Below are positions 8,497 through 17,253 of a stretch of 64,000 nucleotides of DNA, in pieces (within the stretch, counting starts at the first letter, position 1; every line of letters begins with the position of its first letter). Source of the stretch: Succinivibrio dextrinosolvens (lineage in GTDB: Bacteria > Pseudomonadota > Gammaproteobacteria > Enterobacterales > Succinivibrionaceae); the NCBI RefSeq assembly GCF_900116345.1, contig NZ_FPAH01000008.1, positions 31,612 through 95,611 of the forward strand, given 5' to 3'. Made by a program: the position numbers and the translations under genes. The notes beneath the pieces were generated by a model. The model made no database searches and was not told where the DNA came from. It saw only the letters and a list, made by a program, of their open reading frames with translations.

Positions 8497-9720
8497 ATGA
8501 CATTAAAAAAAGTTGTCATTACAGGTTACGGAATTGTATCTTCGATTGGTGTAGGCGTAGATGCAGTTTTAAAGTCACTAAAAGAAGGCAAATCAGGAAT
8601 TAAAAAGGCTCAGGACTTTGTTGATAAACAAATGCGTTCCCAGGTAGCCGGTTTAGTTGATCTTGACCTAAAAGATCTTATAGATAGAAAAGTTCTTCGT
8701 TTCATGGGTGAAGCTGCCGCCTATTCATATATTGCTATGAAAGAGGCAATCAGCATGGCCGGTCTTACCGATGAAGATGTAAGCAATGATAGAACTGGTC
8801 TGATTGCAGGTTCTGGCGGTGGAGACACCAGAACTATTGTTGAATCTGCCGATATTCTTGTTGAAAAAGGGGTAAAGAAGGTTGGTCCTTATGCTGTTCC
8901 AAAGGCAATGAGCTCAACTGTTTCTGCAAACCTTGCAACCGCATTCAAGATCAGAGGTGCTTCCATGAGCGTCAGCTCTGCCTGTTCAACCTCTGCTCAC
9001 TGTATCGCTCTTGCCTGTGATCAGATCGCTTTAGGCAGACAGGATGTGATGTTTGCCGGCGGTGGTGAGTCTGCCGACTGGACTATTTCATGTCTTTTTG
9101 ACGGCATGGGGGCCTTATCAAAAGGCTTTAATGAGACCCCTGAAAAAGCTTCAAGACCATATGATGCAAACCGTGACGGTTTCGTTATCGGTGCCGGTGG
9201 TGGTATTCTGGTTTTAGAATCTGAAGAACACGCAAAGGCAAGAGGTGCTCATATAATTGCTGAGGTTGTTGGCTATGGCGCAACCTCTGATGGCTATGAT
9301 ATGGTGGCTCCATCTGGAGAAGGTGCCTTAAGATGTATGAAACAGGCTCTTGAGACCTGTAATTCAAAGATTGATTATATCAATACTCACGGTACAGCTA
9401 CTGTTTTAGGCGATATCAAGGAACTTGAGGCAATTCGCGCTGTATTCGGCGATAACTGTCCTCCTATCTCATCAACCAAGTCTATGACTGGTCATGCCTT
9501 GGGAGCTGCCGGTGTTAATGAGGCTATCTTCTCTCTGATTATGATGCAGAATAACTTTATTGCACCTTCTATTAATATTGAGACTTTAGATGAGAATGCC
9601 AAGGGCTTTGATATTGTTGCCAATACCGCTCGTGAGGCTACCCTGAATACCATTATGTCCAACAGCTTTGGATTCGGTGGTACTAATGCTACCCTGATCT
9701 TAGGAAAATATAATGGCTAA
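8497..9720 (+). CDS. fabB: Beta-ketoacyl-ACP synthase I
   Basis: The 407-residue protein has the catalytic triad at exactly the E. coli FabB positions: Cys163 in SSACSTSAH, His298 in NTHGTA and His333 in TGHALGAAG. FabB extends acyl-ACP and is needed for the elongation of unsaturated fatty acids, so it implies a FabA-type anaerobic route elsewhere in the genome. GGAG lies 5 bases before the ATG. The stop overlaps the start of rsuA by 8 bases, which suggests one transcript and coupled translation, an unusual pairing of lipid synthesis with rRNA modification. Confidence 0.96.
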   Translation: MTLKKVVITGYGIVSSIGVGVDAVLKSLKEGKSGIKKAQDFVDKQMRSQVAGLVDLDLKDLIDRKVLRFMGEAAAYSYIAMKEAISMAGLTDEDVSNDRTGLIAGSGGGDTRTIVESADILVEKGVKKVGPYAVPKAMSSTVSANLATAFKIRGASMSVSSACSTSAHCIALACDQIALGRQDVMFAGGGESADWTISCLFDGMGALSKGFNETPEKASRPYDANRDGFVIGAGGGILVLESEEHAKARGAHIIAEVVGYGATSDGYDMVAPSGEGALRCMKQALETCNSKIDYINTHGTATVLGDIKELEAIRAVFGDNCPPISSTKSMTGHALGAAGVNEAIFSLIMMQNNFIAPSINIETLDENAKGFDIVANTAREATLNTIMSNSFGFGGTNATLILGKYNG

Positions 9721-10450
9721 GGATACCCTTCGTTTAGACAAGGCTGTATCTCATAACTTCGATGTACCTCGATCTGCTGCCGCAAAGCTTATTAAGGCAG
9801 GCGAGGTTGAAGTAAATGGTGAAATCGTTTTAGATCCTGCTGCAAAGATTTTAGTAACCGACGAAATCGTTATCGACGGTTACGAGGTTGAAGCGTCAGA
9901 CGGATTTAAAAAACGTGTTTTTATGCTTAATAAACCAGCAGGGTATGTCTGTGCCGACAGAGATAACAATAATCCTGTAGTTATAAATATCTTCAGCGAT
10001 ATTCCTAAATTCACTCAGATGCACTGTGTTGGCAGGCTGGATATAGATACTACTGGGCTTCTGCTGGTGACTGATGATGGGGAGCTTAATCATAAGATAA
10101 CCTCTCCTAAATCAGAGGTAACTAAGACATATCAGGTTTCAACTCGAGATCCGATTGTTCCAAAGGATGTTGAGCTTTTCAAAAAAGGACTGAAACATCC
10201 GGAGGAGAAAACCAGATACAAGAGTGCTCTGCTTGAGATCCTCTCAGAACATGAAGCTCTGGTAACGGTTACTGAAGGTCGTTTTCATGAGGTAAAAAGA
10301 CTTTTTGAATGCGTAAACAATGAAGTAACAGAGCTTAAACGTCTTTATATTGGACAGCTAAAGTTAGATGATTCTCTTGAAGAGGGGGAGTACAAAACTT
10401 TAGATGAATCTGACCTTCAGAAGGTCTTTCTTCCGTACACAGCTGATTAG
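9713..10450 (+). CDS. rsuA: 16S rRNA pseudouridine(516) synthase
   Basis: The 245-residue protein has an N-terminal S4 RNA-binding domain ([29 protein letters not shown]) and the RsuA/RluE catalytic core. The catalytic aspartate is in [19 protein letters not shown]. RsuA makes pseudouridine 516 in 16S rRNA. The S4 domain and the [18 protein letters not shown] segment favour RsuA over RluB, RluE or RluF, but the separation within this family is not absolute from sequence alone. It overlaps fabB by 8 bases and ends before a hairpin terminator. Confidence 0.88.
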   Translation: MAKDTLRLDKAVSHNFDVPRSAAAKLIKAGEVEVNGEIVLDPAAKILVTDEIVIDGYEVEASDGFKKRVFMLNKPAGYVCADRDNNNPVVINIFSDIPKFTQMHCVGRLDIDTTGLLLVTDDGELNHKITSPKSEVTKTYQVSTRDPIVPKDVELFKKGLKHPEEKTRYKSALLEILSEHEALVTVTEGRFHEVKRLFECVNNEVTELKRLYIGQLKLDDSLEEGEYKTLDESDLQKVFLPYTAD

Positions 10451-10478
10451 TCTAATTCTTCACCATAATGGTTCGCAT

Positions 10479-10506
10479 AATAGCAGGATTTTTTCTGCTA
10501 TTTCTT
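10479..10506 (+). terminator. Terminator of fabB-rsuA
   Basis: An 8-bp stem (AATAGCAG / CTGCTATT) with loop GATTTTTT is followed by TTCTTATTG. It lies 28 bases after the rsuA stop. Confidence 0.65.
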
Positions 10507-10575
10507 ATTGTTAATTCTTTCAAAAAAAAATTTTTTTAATATGAAAATTTTTAGTTTTTTCTGTTAGCATATACT

Positions 10576-10593
10576 AATTAGCTATGGCTAATT
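10576..10593. promoter_or_regulatory. 18-bp palindrome, candidate operator 1 of the ferrosome-like operon
   Basis: AATTAGCTATGGCTAATT is a 7-4-7 inverted repeat. Outer bases extend it imperfectly (AGCATA on the left, TATGCT on the right, with a 4-base bulge). It shares 11 of 18 positions with the palindrome at 10666-10683. The layout suggests two sites for one dimeric regulator, possibly metal-responsive (inference). Confidence 0.5.
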
Positions 10594-10665
10594 TATGCTG
10601 ATTAAGGAATTTATTAAACATTATTTCCTGTATTTTTATCATACCTGTTAGACTGAGCTAATTCG

Positions 10666-10683
10666 TATTACTTATTAGTAATA
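10666..10683. promoter_or_regulatory. 18-bp palindrome, candidate operator 2 of the ferrosome-like operon
   Basis: TATTACTTATTAGTAATA is a perfect 7-4-7 inverted repeat. It has the same geometry as the palindrome 90 bases upstream and lies directly before a possible -35 element. Confidence 0.5.
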
Positions 10684-10688
10684 AAAAT

Positions 10689-10720
10689 TTGACTATGCTC
10701 ACACTTTAATTTGGTAATAC
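10689..10720 (+). promoter_or_regulatory. Possible promoter of the ferrosome-like operon
   Basis: TTGACT (10689-10694) precedes an extended -10 TGGTAATAC (10712-10720). The 20-base spacer is longer than ideal, so a regulator may be needed, or the true promoter may differ. The start would lie about 25 bases before the first gene. Confidence 0.35.
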
Positions 10721-10749
10721 AATTGATAAAAAATATTTAAAGGTAACTT

Positions 10750-11040
10750 ATGTTTAATTTCTTATCTCAGTTTTTTAACGAAAAAAAATATTTTCTTTCA
10801 ACTGTAACCGTTGCAAGCTACATCCCTGGTCGTATCAGAGGCTATAGCTCTCTTGTTAAGGGTAATCATGAAAATGCAAAGGCTCTTGAAGAATATTTTT
10901 CTCAGTTTAAGGAACTGGATAGCTTTTCCATTAATGAAGTAACAGGCTCGATCCTGATTGAATACGATGTGGATAAATTAGCCTCGAACAAAGAATTGCT
11001 TGAAATAGAACAATGCCTTCGAAAAAAGGCGGGAAAGTAG
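10750..11040 (+). CDS. HMA_2-like small protein, first gene of a ferrosome-like operon
   Basis: The 96-residue protein carries the pattern of the HMA_2 family: YIPGRIRGYSSLVKGN near residues 23-38, then an alternating helix and strand segment ending in NEVTGSILIEYD. It has no CxxC, so it is not a classical soft-metal carrier. In ferrosome (fez) clusters, proteins with such arginine-rich PGRxR motifs accompany a P1B-6-type ATPase (known from published work on fez genes; the match here is my inference). AAGG precedes the ATG by 7 bases. The next gene begins 10 bases downstream. Confidence 0.75.
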   Translation: MFNFLSQFFNEKKYFLSTVTVASYIPGRIRGYSSLVKGNHENAKALEEYFSQFKELDSFSINEVTGSILIEYDVDKLASNKELLEIEQCLRKKAGK

Positions 11041-11050
11041 GGAAAATTAA

Positions 11051-11683
11051 ATGAATCTTACCGTTTTGTCTGTCCTAATCGCTGTAGCTCAGCCTTTAAT
11101 GCAGATGGTTTTTAATAATTATTCAAACAAGAAGATTAACGAGAATACTAAATTAGCTATGTTTACCTGTTTACACAGTATAGAAGGCAGAAGACGCTAT
11201 AAAAGTGTTCTTTTGAAGGATAAAGCCTTTGGTGAGGCCTTAAAGTCCAAGCTTAAAGGTCTGGGACTTTTTGATCAGATCTCTGTTAACAATGTCACCG
11301 GTACCATTCTTCTGACCTATAAGAGTGAAGAGAAGGATGTTGATACCGTATTTGAGCATCTGAATGCTCAGACTCTGAAGGTTGCAGAAAGTAAGACCAA
11401 GTTTGCAAATTCAACTCTTGGTGCAGCTTCAGCATATAGTGTAGGTCAGCAGGCAGCATCTATAGGTAGAAATTCTTTAATTGGTCAGTCATTAAGAAAT
11501 TACACAACTAAAGTTAATTCCTGCGTAAAGAATTCTACTAACGGAATTGCTGATCTTGCTGTAATTGTCGGTGCGGTCTGTCTATTATGGGGCGGCTACA
11601 AGGTATTTACTCAGAATCAGGTGCCAAGCGGCCCATCTTTAGTCTGGTGGGGCTATAAGATCCTGGAGGGTGGTACTAAATAA
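11051..11683 (+). CDS. Membrane protein with a degenerate HMA_2-like domain
   Basis: This 210-residue protein starts with a hydrophobic segment (residues 1-20). It then has a domain parallel to that of the preceding protein: CLHSIEGRRRYKSVLL corresponds to YIPGRIRGYSSLV, and VNNVTGTILLTYK to INEVTGSILIEYD. A second hydrophobic segment (GIADLAVIVGAVCLLWGGYKVF) lies near residues 165-186. It is probably an inner-membrane partner of the ATPase. The stop codon overlaps the ATPase ATG by one base (TAATG), indicating tight coupling. I do not recognise it beyond the domain resemblance. Confidence 0.72.
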   Translation: MNLTVLSVLIAVAQPLMQMVFNNYSNKKINENTKLAMFTCLHSIEGRRRYKSVLLKDKAFGEALKSKLKGLGLFDQISVNNVTGTILLTYKSEEKDVDTVFEHLNAQTLKVAESKTKFANSTLGAASAYSVGQQAASIGRNSLIGQSLRNYTTKVNSCVKNSTNGIADLAVIVGAVCLLWGGYKVFTQNQVPSGPSLVWWGYKILEGGTK

Positions 11684-13842
11684 TGTCACAGGTGTTTCAC
11701 TATACAACTAAGCTAGAGCAGGAATACAGTGCCAAAGGAACGGCTGTTCTTGAATATAAGCTAAGAAAAGTTCCTGGTGTAGTTTCTGCCTGCATATTAA
11801 AGGACAACACCTTAAGCGTTTATGCTAAGGATAAGCTTTCTTTAGCTAAGGCGCTGTTTGCTTTAAGACTTGTTCCTGTGAGAGATGAACTTAAAGCCAA
11901 AGCAAAAAAAGAAAGAAATGATATCAAGGCTGTATCAGAAGAATTAAAGAACTACAAATTCAAGGCTCTGGTTTCTCTTTTCGGCTTTGGTGCTTTAGAG
12001 GCTTTCAAACGTCTGTCTCCAACAGCATTTACCAATCTGTCTTTTTTAAGAACAGCCTTTGTTCTGCTTATTGCCAAGGATATTTTCAAGGAAGGCGTGT
12101 TGGGCCTTATTAAAGAAAAGGCTCCAAATGCTGATACCTTAACTGCAACAGCCGTGCTGGCATCTGTGCTGTCAGGAAAACCTGAATCCAGTCTTTCCCT
12201 ATTAGTTCTGTCCAATTTTGCAGAAATGCTGACTATTGGTGCGGCAGAGAAGGCTCGTCAGCATATTTCAAATCTTCTTGATATGAAGGAGAAATATGTA
12301 TGGCTAAAGGATAAGAAGGGGCATGTCTCCAAGGTAAGCATTGACGATGTAATGGTCAATGACGAGGTTGTTGTTTACGTTGGAGAGAAGATCTGCGTGG
12401 ATGGTGTGATTATTGAAGGTGAGGCTTCAATTGATCAGTCTTCCTTAACCGGTGAGTCAATTCCTGCATTTAAGACTATAAAGCAGGAAGTTTATGCCGG
12501 TACAGTGGTTCGCTCTGGAGAAATAACAATCAGGGTTTCCAAGGTTGGAGATGAAACCAATCTTGCCCGTATCATAAACATGGTGGAGAATGCTCAGAAT
12601 CGCAGAGCTCCAATTCAGAACTTTGCTGACAGAATGGCTAATGCCCTGGTGCCTATTTCATTTTTGTCTGCTGCCGTTGTTTATGGTGTAACCCGTGATT
12701 TCCAACGTGTATTAAACATGTTCTTCATTGACTTCAGCTGCGGTCTGAAGCTTTCTACTTCAACTGCAATTTCAGCTTCAATCAGTAAAGCTGCTCAGAT
12801 AGGTGTGCTGGTCAAAGGCGGTAACTTCATTGAGACTTTAGCTGATATTGATACTGTCATTCTGGATAAGACCGGAACAATTACTGATGGTCATCCAATC
12901 CTGATTGATACTATCAGATGCAATGAGATTGAGGAGAAGGAGCTGGTTCTATTAGCTGCAGCTGCCGAGAAATCTTCATCTCATCCTTTAGCTGAAGCTG
13001 TAATTAATTATGCTCAGGATAAGAACTGGAATGTTCCTCATGAAGTTAAGACAGAGACTGTTGTCGGTCGTGGTATATGCGCTAATGTTTCTGATTTTGA
13101 TTCCTATAAGGGTGGTGAGATCCTGGTTGGAAGCAGAACCTTCATGAAGGAGAAGAAAATTCCAGGCGTGAATGACATTGACAGATCTGGTTTTTCAAAG
13201 GAATGCAATATTATTTACGTGGCAAGAAACAGTGAGCTCCTAGGTGCACTGGTAATCACAGATCCAATCCGCAAGGATATCAAGAAGACTCTTAACAGAA
13301 TCCGCCGAAACGGTGTTGACGAAATCGTAATGCTTACTGGTGACAACAAGGTTACAGCAGAGTATGTTGCAGGAAAACTTGATCTTGATGGTTACAAGTC
13401 TGATGTTCTTCCTCATGAGAAGGCTGAATTTGTTGCAAGTAAGCAGAGTTACTCAAAGGTTCTGATGGTTGGTGACGGTATCAATGATGCTCCTGCTCTG
13501 GCTTATGCCGATATTGGTGTAGCCCTTGGTGGAAAATCTACTGATATTGCCATGGAGTCAGCCGATATTACAATTACTTCTGATGAACCTTTAAAACTTG
13601 CAAAGGTCATGGAATTATCTAAATCCACCATGGGACTGGTTCGTCAGAATTTTGCTGCGACAATTGCCATCAATTCTGCAGCAATGATGCTAGGTGCGCT
13701 AGGAAAGATCAATCCTCTTATTGCGGCAACCATTCATAATGCTGCAACCATAGGTGTTGTTATTAATTCAGCCAGAATTCTTTTTGATAAGAAGTTTAAT
13801 TTTGAAAAAATTAAGCGCAATCAGGATCTGGATAATCTATAA
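11683..13842 (+). CDS. P1B-type metal-transporting ATPase, ferrosome FezB-like
   Basis: The 719-residue protein has all core P-type ATPase motifs: TGES at 256-259 (actuator), DKTGT with phosphorylated Asp395, the SSHPLAEA histidine-proline motif of P1B pumps, and GDGINDAP at 597-604. The N-terminal 80 residues look like another HMA_2-type fold without CxxC. The transport motif in the helix before Asp395 is Ser352-Cys353-Gly354 (DFSCGLKLSTS) in place of CPC, SPC or TPC, so a copper or zinc pump is unlikely. Together with the HMA_2-like neighbours this resembles P1B-6 ATPases such as FezB, which build iron-storing ferrosomes (inference). The metal cannot be proved from sequence. Confidence 0.88.
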   Translation: MSQVFHYTTKLEQEYSAKGTAVLEYKLRKVPGVVSACILKDNTLSVYAKDKLSLAKALFALRLVPVRDELKAKAKKERNDIKAVSEELKNYKFKALVSLFGFGALEAFKRLSPTAFTNLSFLRTAFVLLIAKDIFKEGVLGLIKEKAPNADTLTATAVLASVLSGKPESSLSLLVLSNFAEMLTIGAAEKARQHISNLLDMKEKYVWLKDKKGHVSKVSIDDVMVNDEVVVYVGEKICVDGVIIEGEASIDQSSLTGESIPAFKTIKQEVYAGTVVRSGEITIRVSKVGDETNLARIINMVENAQNRRAPIQNFADRMANALVPISFLSAAVVYGVTRDFQRVLNMFFIDFSCGLKLSTSTAISASISKAAQIGVLVKGGNFIETLADIDTVILDKTGTITDGHPILIDTIRCNEIEEKELVLLAAAAEKSSSHPLAEAVINYAQDKNWNVPHEVKTETVVGRGICANVSDFDSYKGGEILVGSRTFMKEKKIPGVNDIDRSGFSKECNIIYVARNSELLGALVITDPIRKDIKKTLNRIRRNGVDEIVMLTGDNKVTAEYVAGKLDLDGYKSDVLPHEKAEFVASKQSYSKVLMVGDGINDAPALAYADIGVALGGKSTDIAMESADITITSDEPLKLAKVMELSKSTMGLVRQNFAATIAINSAAMMLGALGKINPLIAATIHNAATIGVVINSARILFDKKFNFEKIKRNQDLDNL

Positions 13843-13875
13843 TTTTTGAGACTAACTATATAAAAGGAGATAATT

Positions 13876-14112
13876 ATGTTATCTAACAAGACTGATTTCT
13901 TTATTGGTTTAGCAGCAGGTGTTGTTGCTGGTGCTGTTGGCTATAAGCTTTTCCAGGATCACAAGGAGCAGATTTTAGGTTCTTTTGATTCTCTAACCTC
14001 AAAGTTCTCAAAGACTGAAGAGACTGCCTTATCCGAGGAAGAGCTTCAGGCTCAGAAAGAGCACTTAGAGGACTTAATTGCTGAGCAGAAAGCTGCAAAG
14101 AAGTCTAAGTAA
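13876..14112 (+). CDS. Small membrane-anchored protein, DUF6110-like
   Basis: This 78-residue protein has one N-terminal helix rich in small residues (FFIGLAAGVVAGAVGYKLF), followed by a charged, probably coiled-coil tail (ETALSEEELQAQKEHLEDL). That layout resembles the short DUF6110 proteins often seen next to HMA_2 and P-type ATPase genes (recollection of family context, not a search). A strong AAGGAG lies 7 bases before the ATG, and the gene follows the ATPase by 33 bases. In a ferrosome it could anchor or shape the vesicle membrane; this is speculative. Confidence 0.7.
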   Translation: MLSNKTDFFIGLAAGVVAGAVGYKLFQDHKEQILGSFDSLTSKFSKTEETALSEEELQAQKEHLEDLIAEQKAAKKSK

Positions 14113-14125
14113 TCTTTACAAAAAA

Positions 14126-14160
14126 AGCTTATCCCAGATGTAAAAGTCTGGGACGGCTTT
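14126..14160 (+). terminator. Probable terminator of the ferrosome-like operon
   Basis: CCCAGA (14133-14138) pairs with TCTGGG (14147-14152), and AAGC (14126-14129) with GCTT further out. A short T run follows. The U-tract is modest. Confidence 0.5.
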
Positions 14161-14285
14161 CTGCCATATCATCTGTAAGACTTTTTTCTGAAAGTCATTC
14201 TCTCCAATCAGAATCATTATTCTCCCTCTTTACAGCGCTTTCTGATACTGTTTATTGCAAACTGATTGAAACAAATTCAATGTAC

Positions 14286-14330
14286 AAAAAAATCCTTCTT
14301 TCAGTTTTTATAGAACTTTCAGAAGGATTT
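14286..14330 (-). terminator. Intrinsic terminator of lon
   Basis: On the minus strand AAATCCTTCT pairs with AGAAGGATTT across a 21-base partly paired loop and runs into a T7 tract. It lies 33 bases past the lon stop. A-rich and T-rich flanks make it potentially bidirectional. Confidence 0.75.
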
Positions 14331-14362
14331 CTTTCTAGAGAACCTTAAGTTTTAGGCTGTTT

Positions 14363-16924
14363 TTACTTGGTCTTACGACCATCAAAGATTACCTTGGCAA
14401 CATCGTTAAAGGTATCTGCATAGTAGTAGGTGACTCCTTCAGTTACTTCAGCAGGGAGTTCCTTTACATCAGACTCATTTGCTTTAGGACAGATGATGTT
14501 GGTTATACCCATACGTCTTGCAGCAATAGTCTTTTCTTTGATGCCTCCGATTGCCAGAACCTGTCCGGTAAGAGAAAGCTCTCCAGTCATGGCGAAGCCT
14601 TTTCTTGGAGCCTTGTTCATGGCAAGTGACAGCAGACTGGTAGCCATGGTTACACCTGCGGATGGACCATCCTTAGGTGTTGCGCCCTCTGGTACATGCA
14701 GATGGATGAAAGCCTTTTTAAAGAAATCTTTTTTCTCTTTGCAGAAAGTTCCCATATGAGCCTGAACATAACTGTAGGCAATATGTGCAGACTCCTTCAT
14801 GACATCACCTAAAGAGCCTGTCAGTTCAAAGCCTTTGGCATCGTTGTTAATCTTGGAAGACTCAATTGGAAGTGTTGCTCCGCCAACTGATGTCCAGGCA
14901 AGTCCAGTGATGACACCAACTCCTTCAAGTTTCTTTTCGCGCTTGAAAGGAGCTGTTCCCAGATAATCAAATAGGGAAGAAGCGGTAACTGTTACCGACT
15001 TTTCACCCTCTAACAGCTTCACTGCAGCTTTACGGATGATCTTCTCAATAGCTCTCTGGGTAGAACGCATACCGCTTTCACGGGCATATTCCTCGATAAT
15101 CTTCTTGAGCACACTGTCGGAAATCTTAAGCTGGCTCTTTTTCATGTTTGCCTTCTCAAGGCCCTTAGGCAGCAGATGCTTCTTGGCAATGGCCAGCTTT
15201 TCCTGACTGATGTAGCCTGAAAGTCTTATCGGATCCATTCTGTCTAATAGAGCTGGTGGAATGGTATCGGTAGTGTTTGCTGTACAGATAAACAGACACT
15301 TTGATAAATCCAGTCTTTCATCCAGATAATGATCCATAAAGCCGTTGTTCTGTTCTGGATCTAGGGTCTCAAGCAGAGTTGAGGCAGGATCACCATGATA
15401 TGATCTGGTCAGCTTGTCGATTTCATCAAGCATGATTACAGGATTCATAACCTTGGCTTCTCGAAGCGCCTGGACAAATTTTCCCGGCATTGCTCCTACA
15501 TAAGTTTTGCGATGGCCCTTAATCACAGATTCATCGTTAACACCGCCCAAGGACAGTCTGTAGAAAGGTCTGTTCAAAGCTTTGGCAATTGACTTGCCAA
15601 TAGAGGTCTTACCTACACCCGGAGGACCTACAAACAGCAGAATTGAACCATTGGTGTTGCCCTTAAGTGCACCCACGGCTAAAAACTCAAGGATTCGATC
15701 TTTAACATCCTTGAGGCCTTCATGATCCTCATCCAGGATCTTTCTTGCCTTGGCAATATCCAGATCTTCCTTGGCAACTTCACCCCATGGAATAGAGGTC
15801 AGAATATCAAGATAATTGGTAAGACCTGCATATTCCGGTGAATTTGGATCAAGGGTATTCAGTTTTTTTAGCTCTTTTTCAAATCTCTTGCTGATATAGT
15901 CAGGAGGCGAGAGCTTCTTCATACGGTCTACATACTCGTCAGCTTCAGTTGTACTGTCGGCACGGGTTCCAAGTTCTTTCTGAATCTGCTTTAGCTGTTC
16001 TCTTAGAACGTATTCCTTCTGTTTTCTTGAAAGCTTCTCATTAACAGTAGTTTTAATCTCATCGTGAAGCTTAGCTGCCTTAAGCTCTTTCTGCAACAGA
16101 TCCTGAGAGAGCTCCAGTCGCTTAAGAATATTGGTGCAATCTAAAACCTTCTGCAGGGATTTAGCTGAGGTAGTTGTAACAGAAGCAGCGCAGTCTGCCA
16201 GAAGAGAAGGATCATTCTGATCAAAGCGAAGCAGATACTGACGCATTTCATCAGAGTACATCGGATTTAGTGGCAGCAGTTCCTGAAGCAGGGATACAAG
16301 GTTCATGGCATAAGCCTTAACCTTTACTTCATCCTCTGATCCTGATTCTGGCATCTCGTTTTCAGGATATTCCAAAACTGCCTTTGGGGAGCCGTTAAAG
16401 CTTTTCCACTCCTGGATAGTTACACGTTCAATTCCTTCACAGACAAAATGAACCTCACCAGGAACGGCTTTGGCGTGTAGCAGTTTGACCAGAGTACCCA
16501 TCTTAGGAAAATCGCTAGGTCTGATCTTTCCTTTTTTCTCAAGCTTCTCGTCGATTGCGAAAATAGCAAAAGTCTTTTTCTCGGTCTGTGCAATCTGGGT
16601 GATGATCTCCTCGTAGTCAGATTTTATCTGCATAGGAGTGATCTGTGATGGCATTACTGGTCGGCCGAAGGTTGGAATTACAAACATTTCCTCTGGCTCT
16701 GACTTTGGAATGTCAATACCATCTACGTTCTCGCCAAGACTTGCAAGTTTTGCGGCGAGAGATTTTAATGAATCTGTGTTCTGAGCGTTGATAAGGGCCT
16801 CGGTCTTTTTCAGTTCCTCGACACCTTTCTTTATATTCTCTTTGATGGAGTCAACTTTATCGCTGAGCTCTTTAATCTTCTCAGGATCAAGGTTATCTCT
16901 ATCTTTAGGAGTATTATCTGACAT
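14363..16924 (-). CDS. lon: ATP-dependent protease Lon with an N-terminal extension
   Basis: From the ATG at 16924 the protein has 853 residues. It has the LON substrate domain, an AAA+ module with Walker A GPPGVGKT at 433-440, and the protease domain with Ser755 (KDGPSAG) and Lys798. The Ser-Lys gap of 43 equals that of E. coli Lon (679 and 722). All motifs are shifted by about 76 residues because of an N-terminal extension with heptad-like, charged sequence (KELSDKVDSIKENIKKGVEE), probably coiled coil. Lon degrades misfolded and regulatory proteins. The longer frame to 16978 runs through a sigma-32-like promoter and lacks a ribosome-binding site. Confidence 0.95.
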   Translation of the reverse strand: MSDNTPKDRDNLDPEKIKELSDKVDSIKENIKKGVEELKKTEALINAQNTDSLKSLAAKLASLGENVDGIDIPKSEPEEMFVIPTFGRPVMPSQITPMQIKSDYEEIITQIAQTEKKTFAIFAIDEKLEKKGKIRPSDFPKMGTLVKLLHAKAVPGEVHFVCEGIERVTIQEWKSFNGSPKAVLEYPENEMPESGSEDEVKVKAYAMNLVSLLQELLPLNPMYSDEMRQYLLRFDQNDPSLLADCAASVTTTSAKSLQKVLDCTNILKRLELSQDLLQKELKAAKLHDEIKTTVNEKLSRKQKEYVLREQLKQIQKELGTRADSTTEADEYVDRMKKLSPPDYISKRFEKELKKLNTLDPNSPEYAGLTNYLDILTSIPWGEVAKEDLDIAKARKILDEDHEGLKDVKDRILEFLAVGALKGNTNGSILLFVGPPGVGKTSIGKSIAKALNRPFYRLSLGGVNDESVIKGHRKTYVGAMPGKFVQALREAKVMNPVIMLDEIDKLTRSYHGDPASTLLETLDPEQNNGFMDHYLDERLDLSKCLFICTANTTDTIPPALLDRMDPIRLSGYISQEKLAIAKKHLLPKGLEKANMKKSQLKISDSVLKKIIEEYARESGMRSTQRAIEKIIRKAAVKLLEGEKSVTVTASSLFDYLGTAPFKREKKLEGVGVITGLAWTSVGGATLPIESSKINNDAKGFELTGSLGDVMKESAHIAYSYVQAHMGTFCKEKKDFFKKAFIHLHVPEGATPKDGPSAGVTMATSLLSLAMNKAPRKGFAMTGELSLTGQVLAIGGIKEKTIAARRMGITNIICPKANESDVKELPAEVTEGVTYYYADTFNDVAKVIFDGRKTK

Positions 16925-17253
16925 ATATTTATATACCTTAAATTCAGTTTCACTCGTTCTCTTTAAACATGGTGCCAAGTCAGCATTTTTTCAAGTAATT
17001 TTTTCTACAATAAATACTCTTGTCTAACTTGTTTTGTCTTTTGCTTTCTTTTTGTGAGTATCTATATGTATTTTTTGGGAAAATTTGAATATTGAAAAAT
17101 CCTATACAGATCTGATTTTTTTACAAAACCATGAAAAATTATTCATGTTGCTGAGCATACCGAATTTTTAAAGAAAGATTGTTGCTAAAAATTGCTAGTG
17201 AAGGTATAAAAAAGTTAGATCTAGAAAAATAACATTCATAAAGGTGAACCGAT
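16925..17253. other. Divergent intergenic region between lon and the macrodomain gene
   Basis: Apart from the lon promoter (16967-16995), these 329 AT-rich bases show only a weak stem (CATGAA / TTCATG) near 17129-17147. I cannot place a promoter for the macrodomain gene. No small gene is supported. Confidence 0.4.
16967..16995 (-). promoter_or_regulatory. Heat-shock (sigma-32) promoter of lon
   Basis: On the minus strand CTTGAAA (16995-16989) is a perfect sigma-32 -35 element. After 14 bases comes CACCATGT (16974-16967), 7 of 8 matches to CCCCATNT. The start would be near 16960, leaving a leader of about 36 bases before the ATG at 16924. lon belongs to the sigma-32 regulon in enterics, so the site fits the gene. 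Confidence 0.75.

Noticed and set aside
8315..8500. 61-codon open frame overlapping the fabB start (ATGA)
   Set aside because: It has no ribosome-binding site, an unlikely composition rich in Cys, His and Thr, and runs through the control region. Its overlap with fabB looks accidental.
10566..10683. Fur box upstream of the ferrosome-like operon
   Set aside because: Neither palindrome matches the GATAATGATAATCATTATC consensus well enough; iron control remains possible through another regulator.
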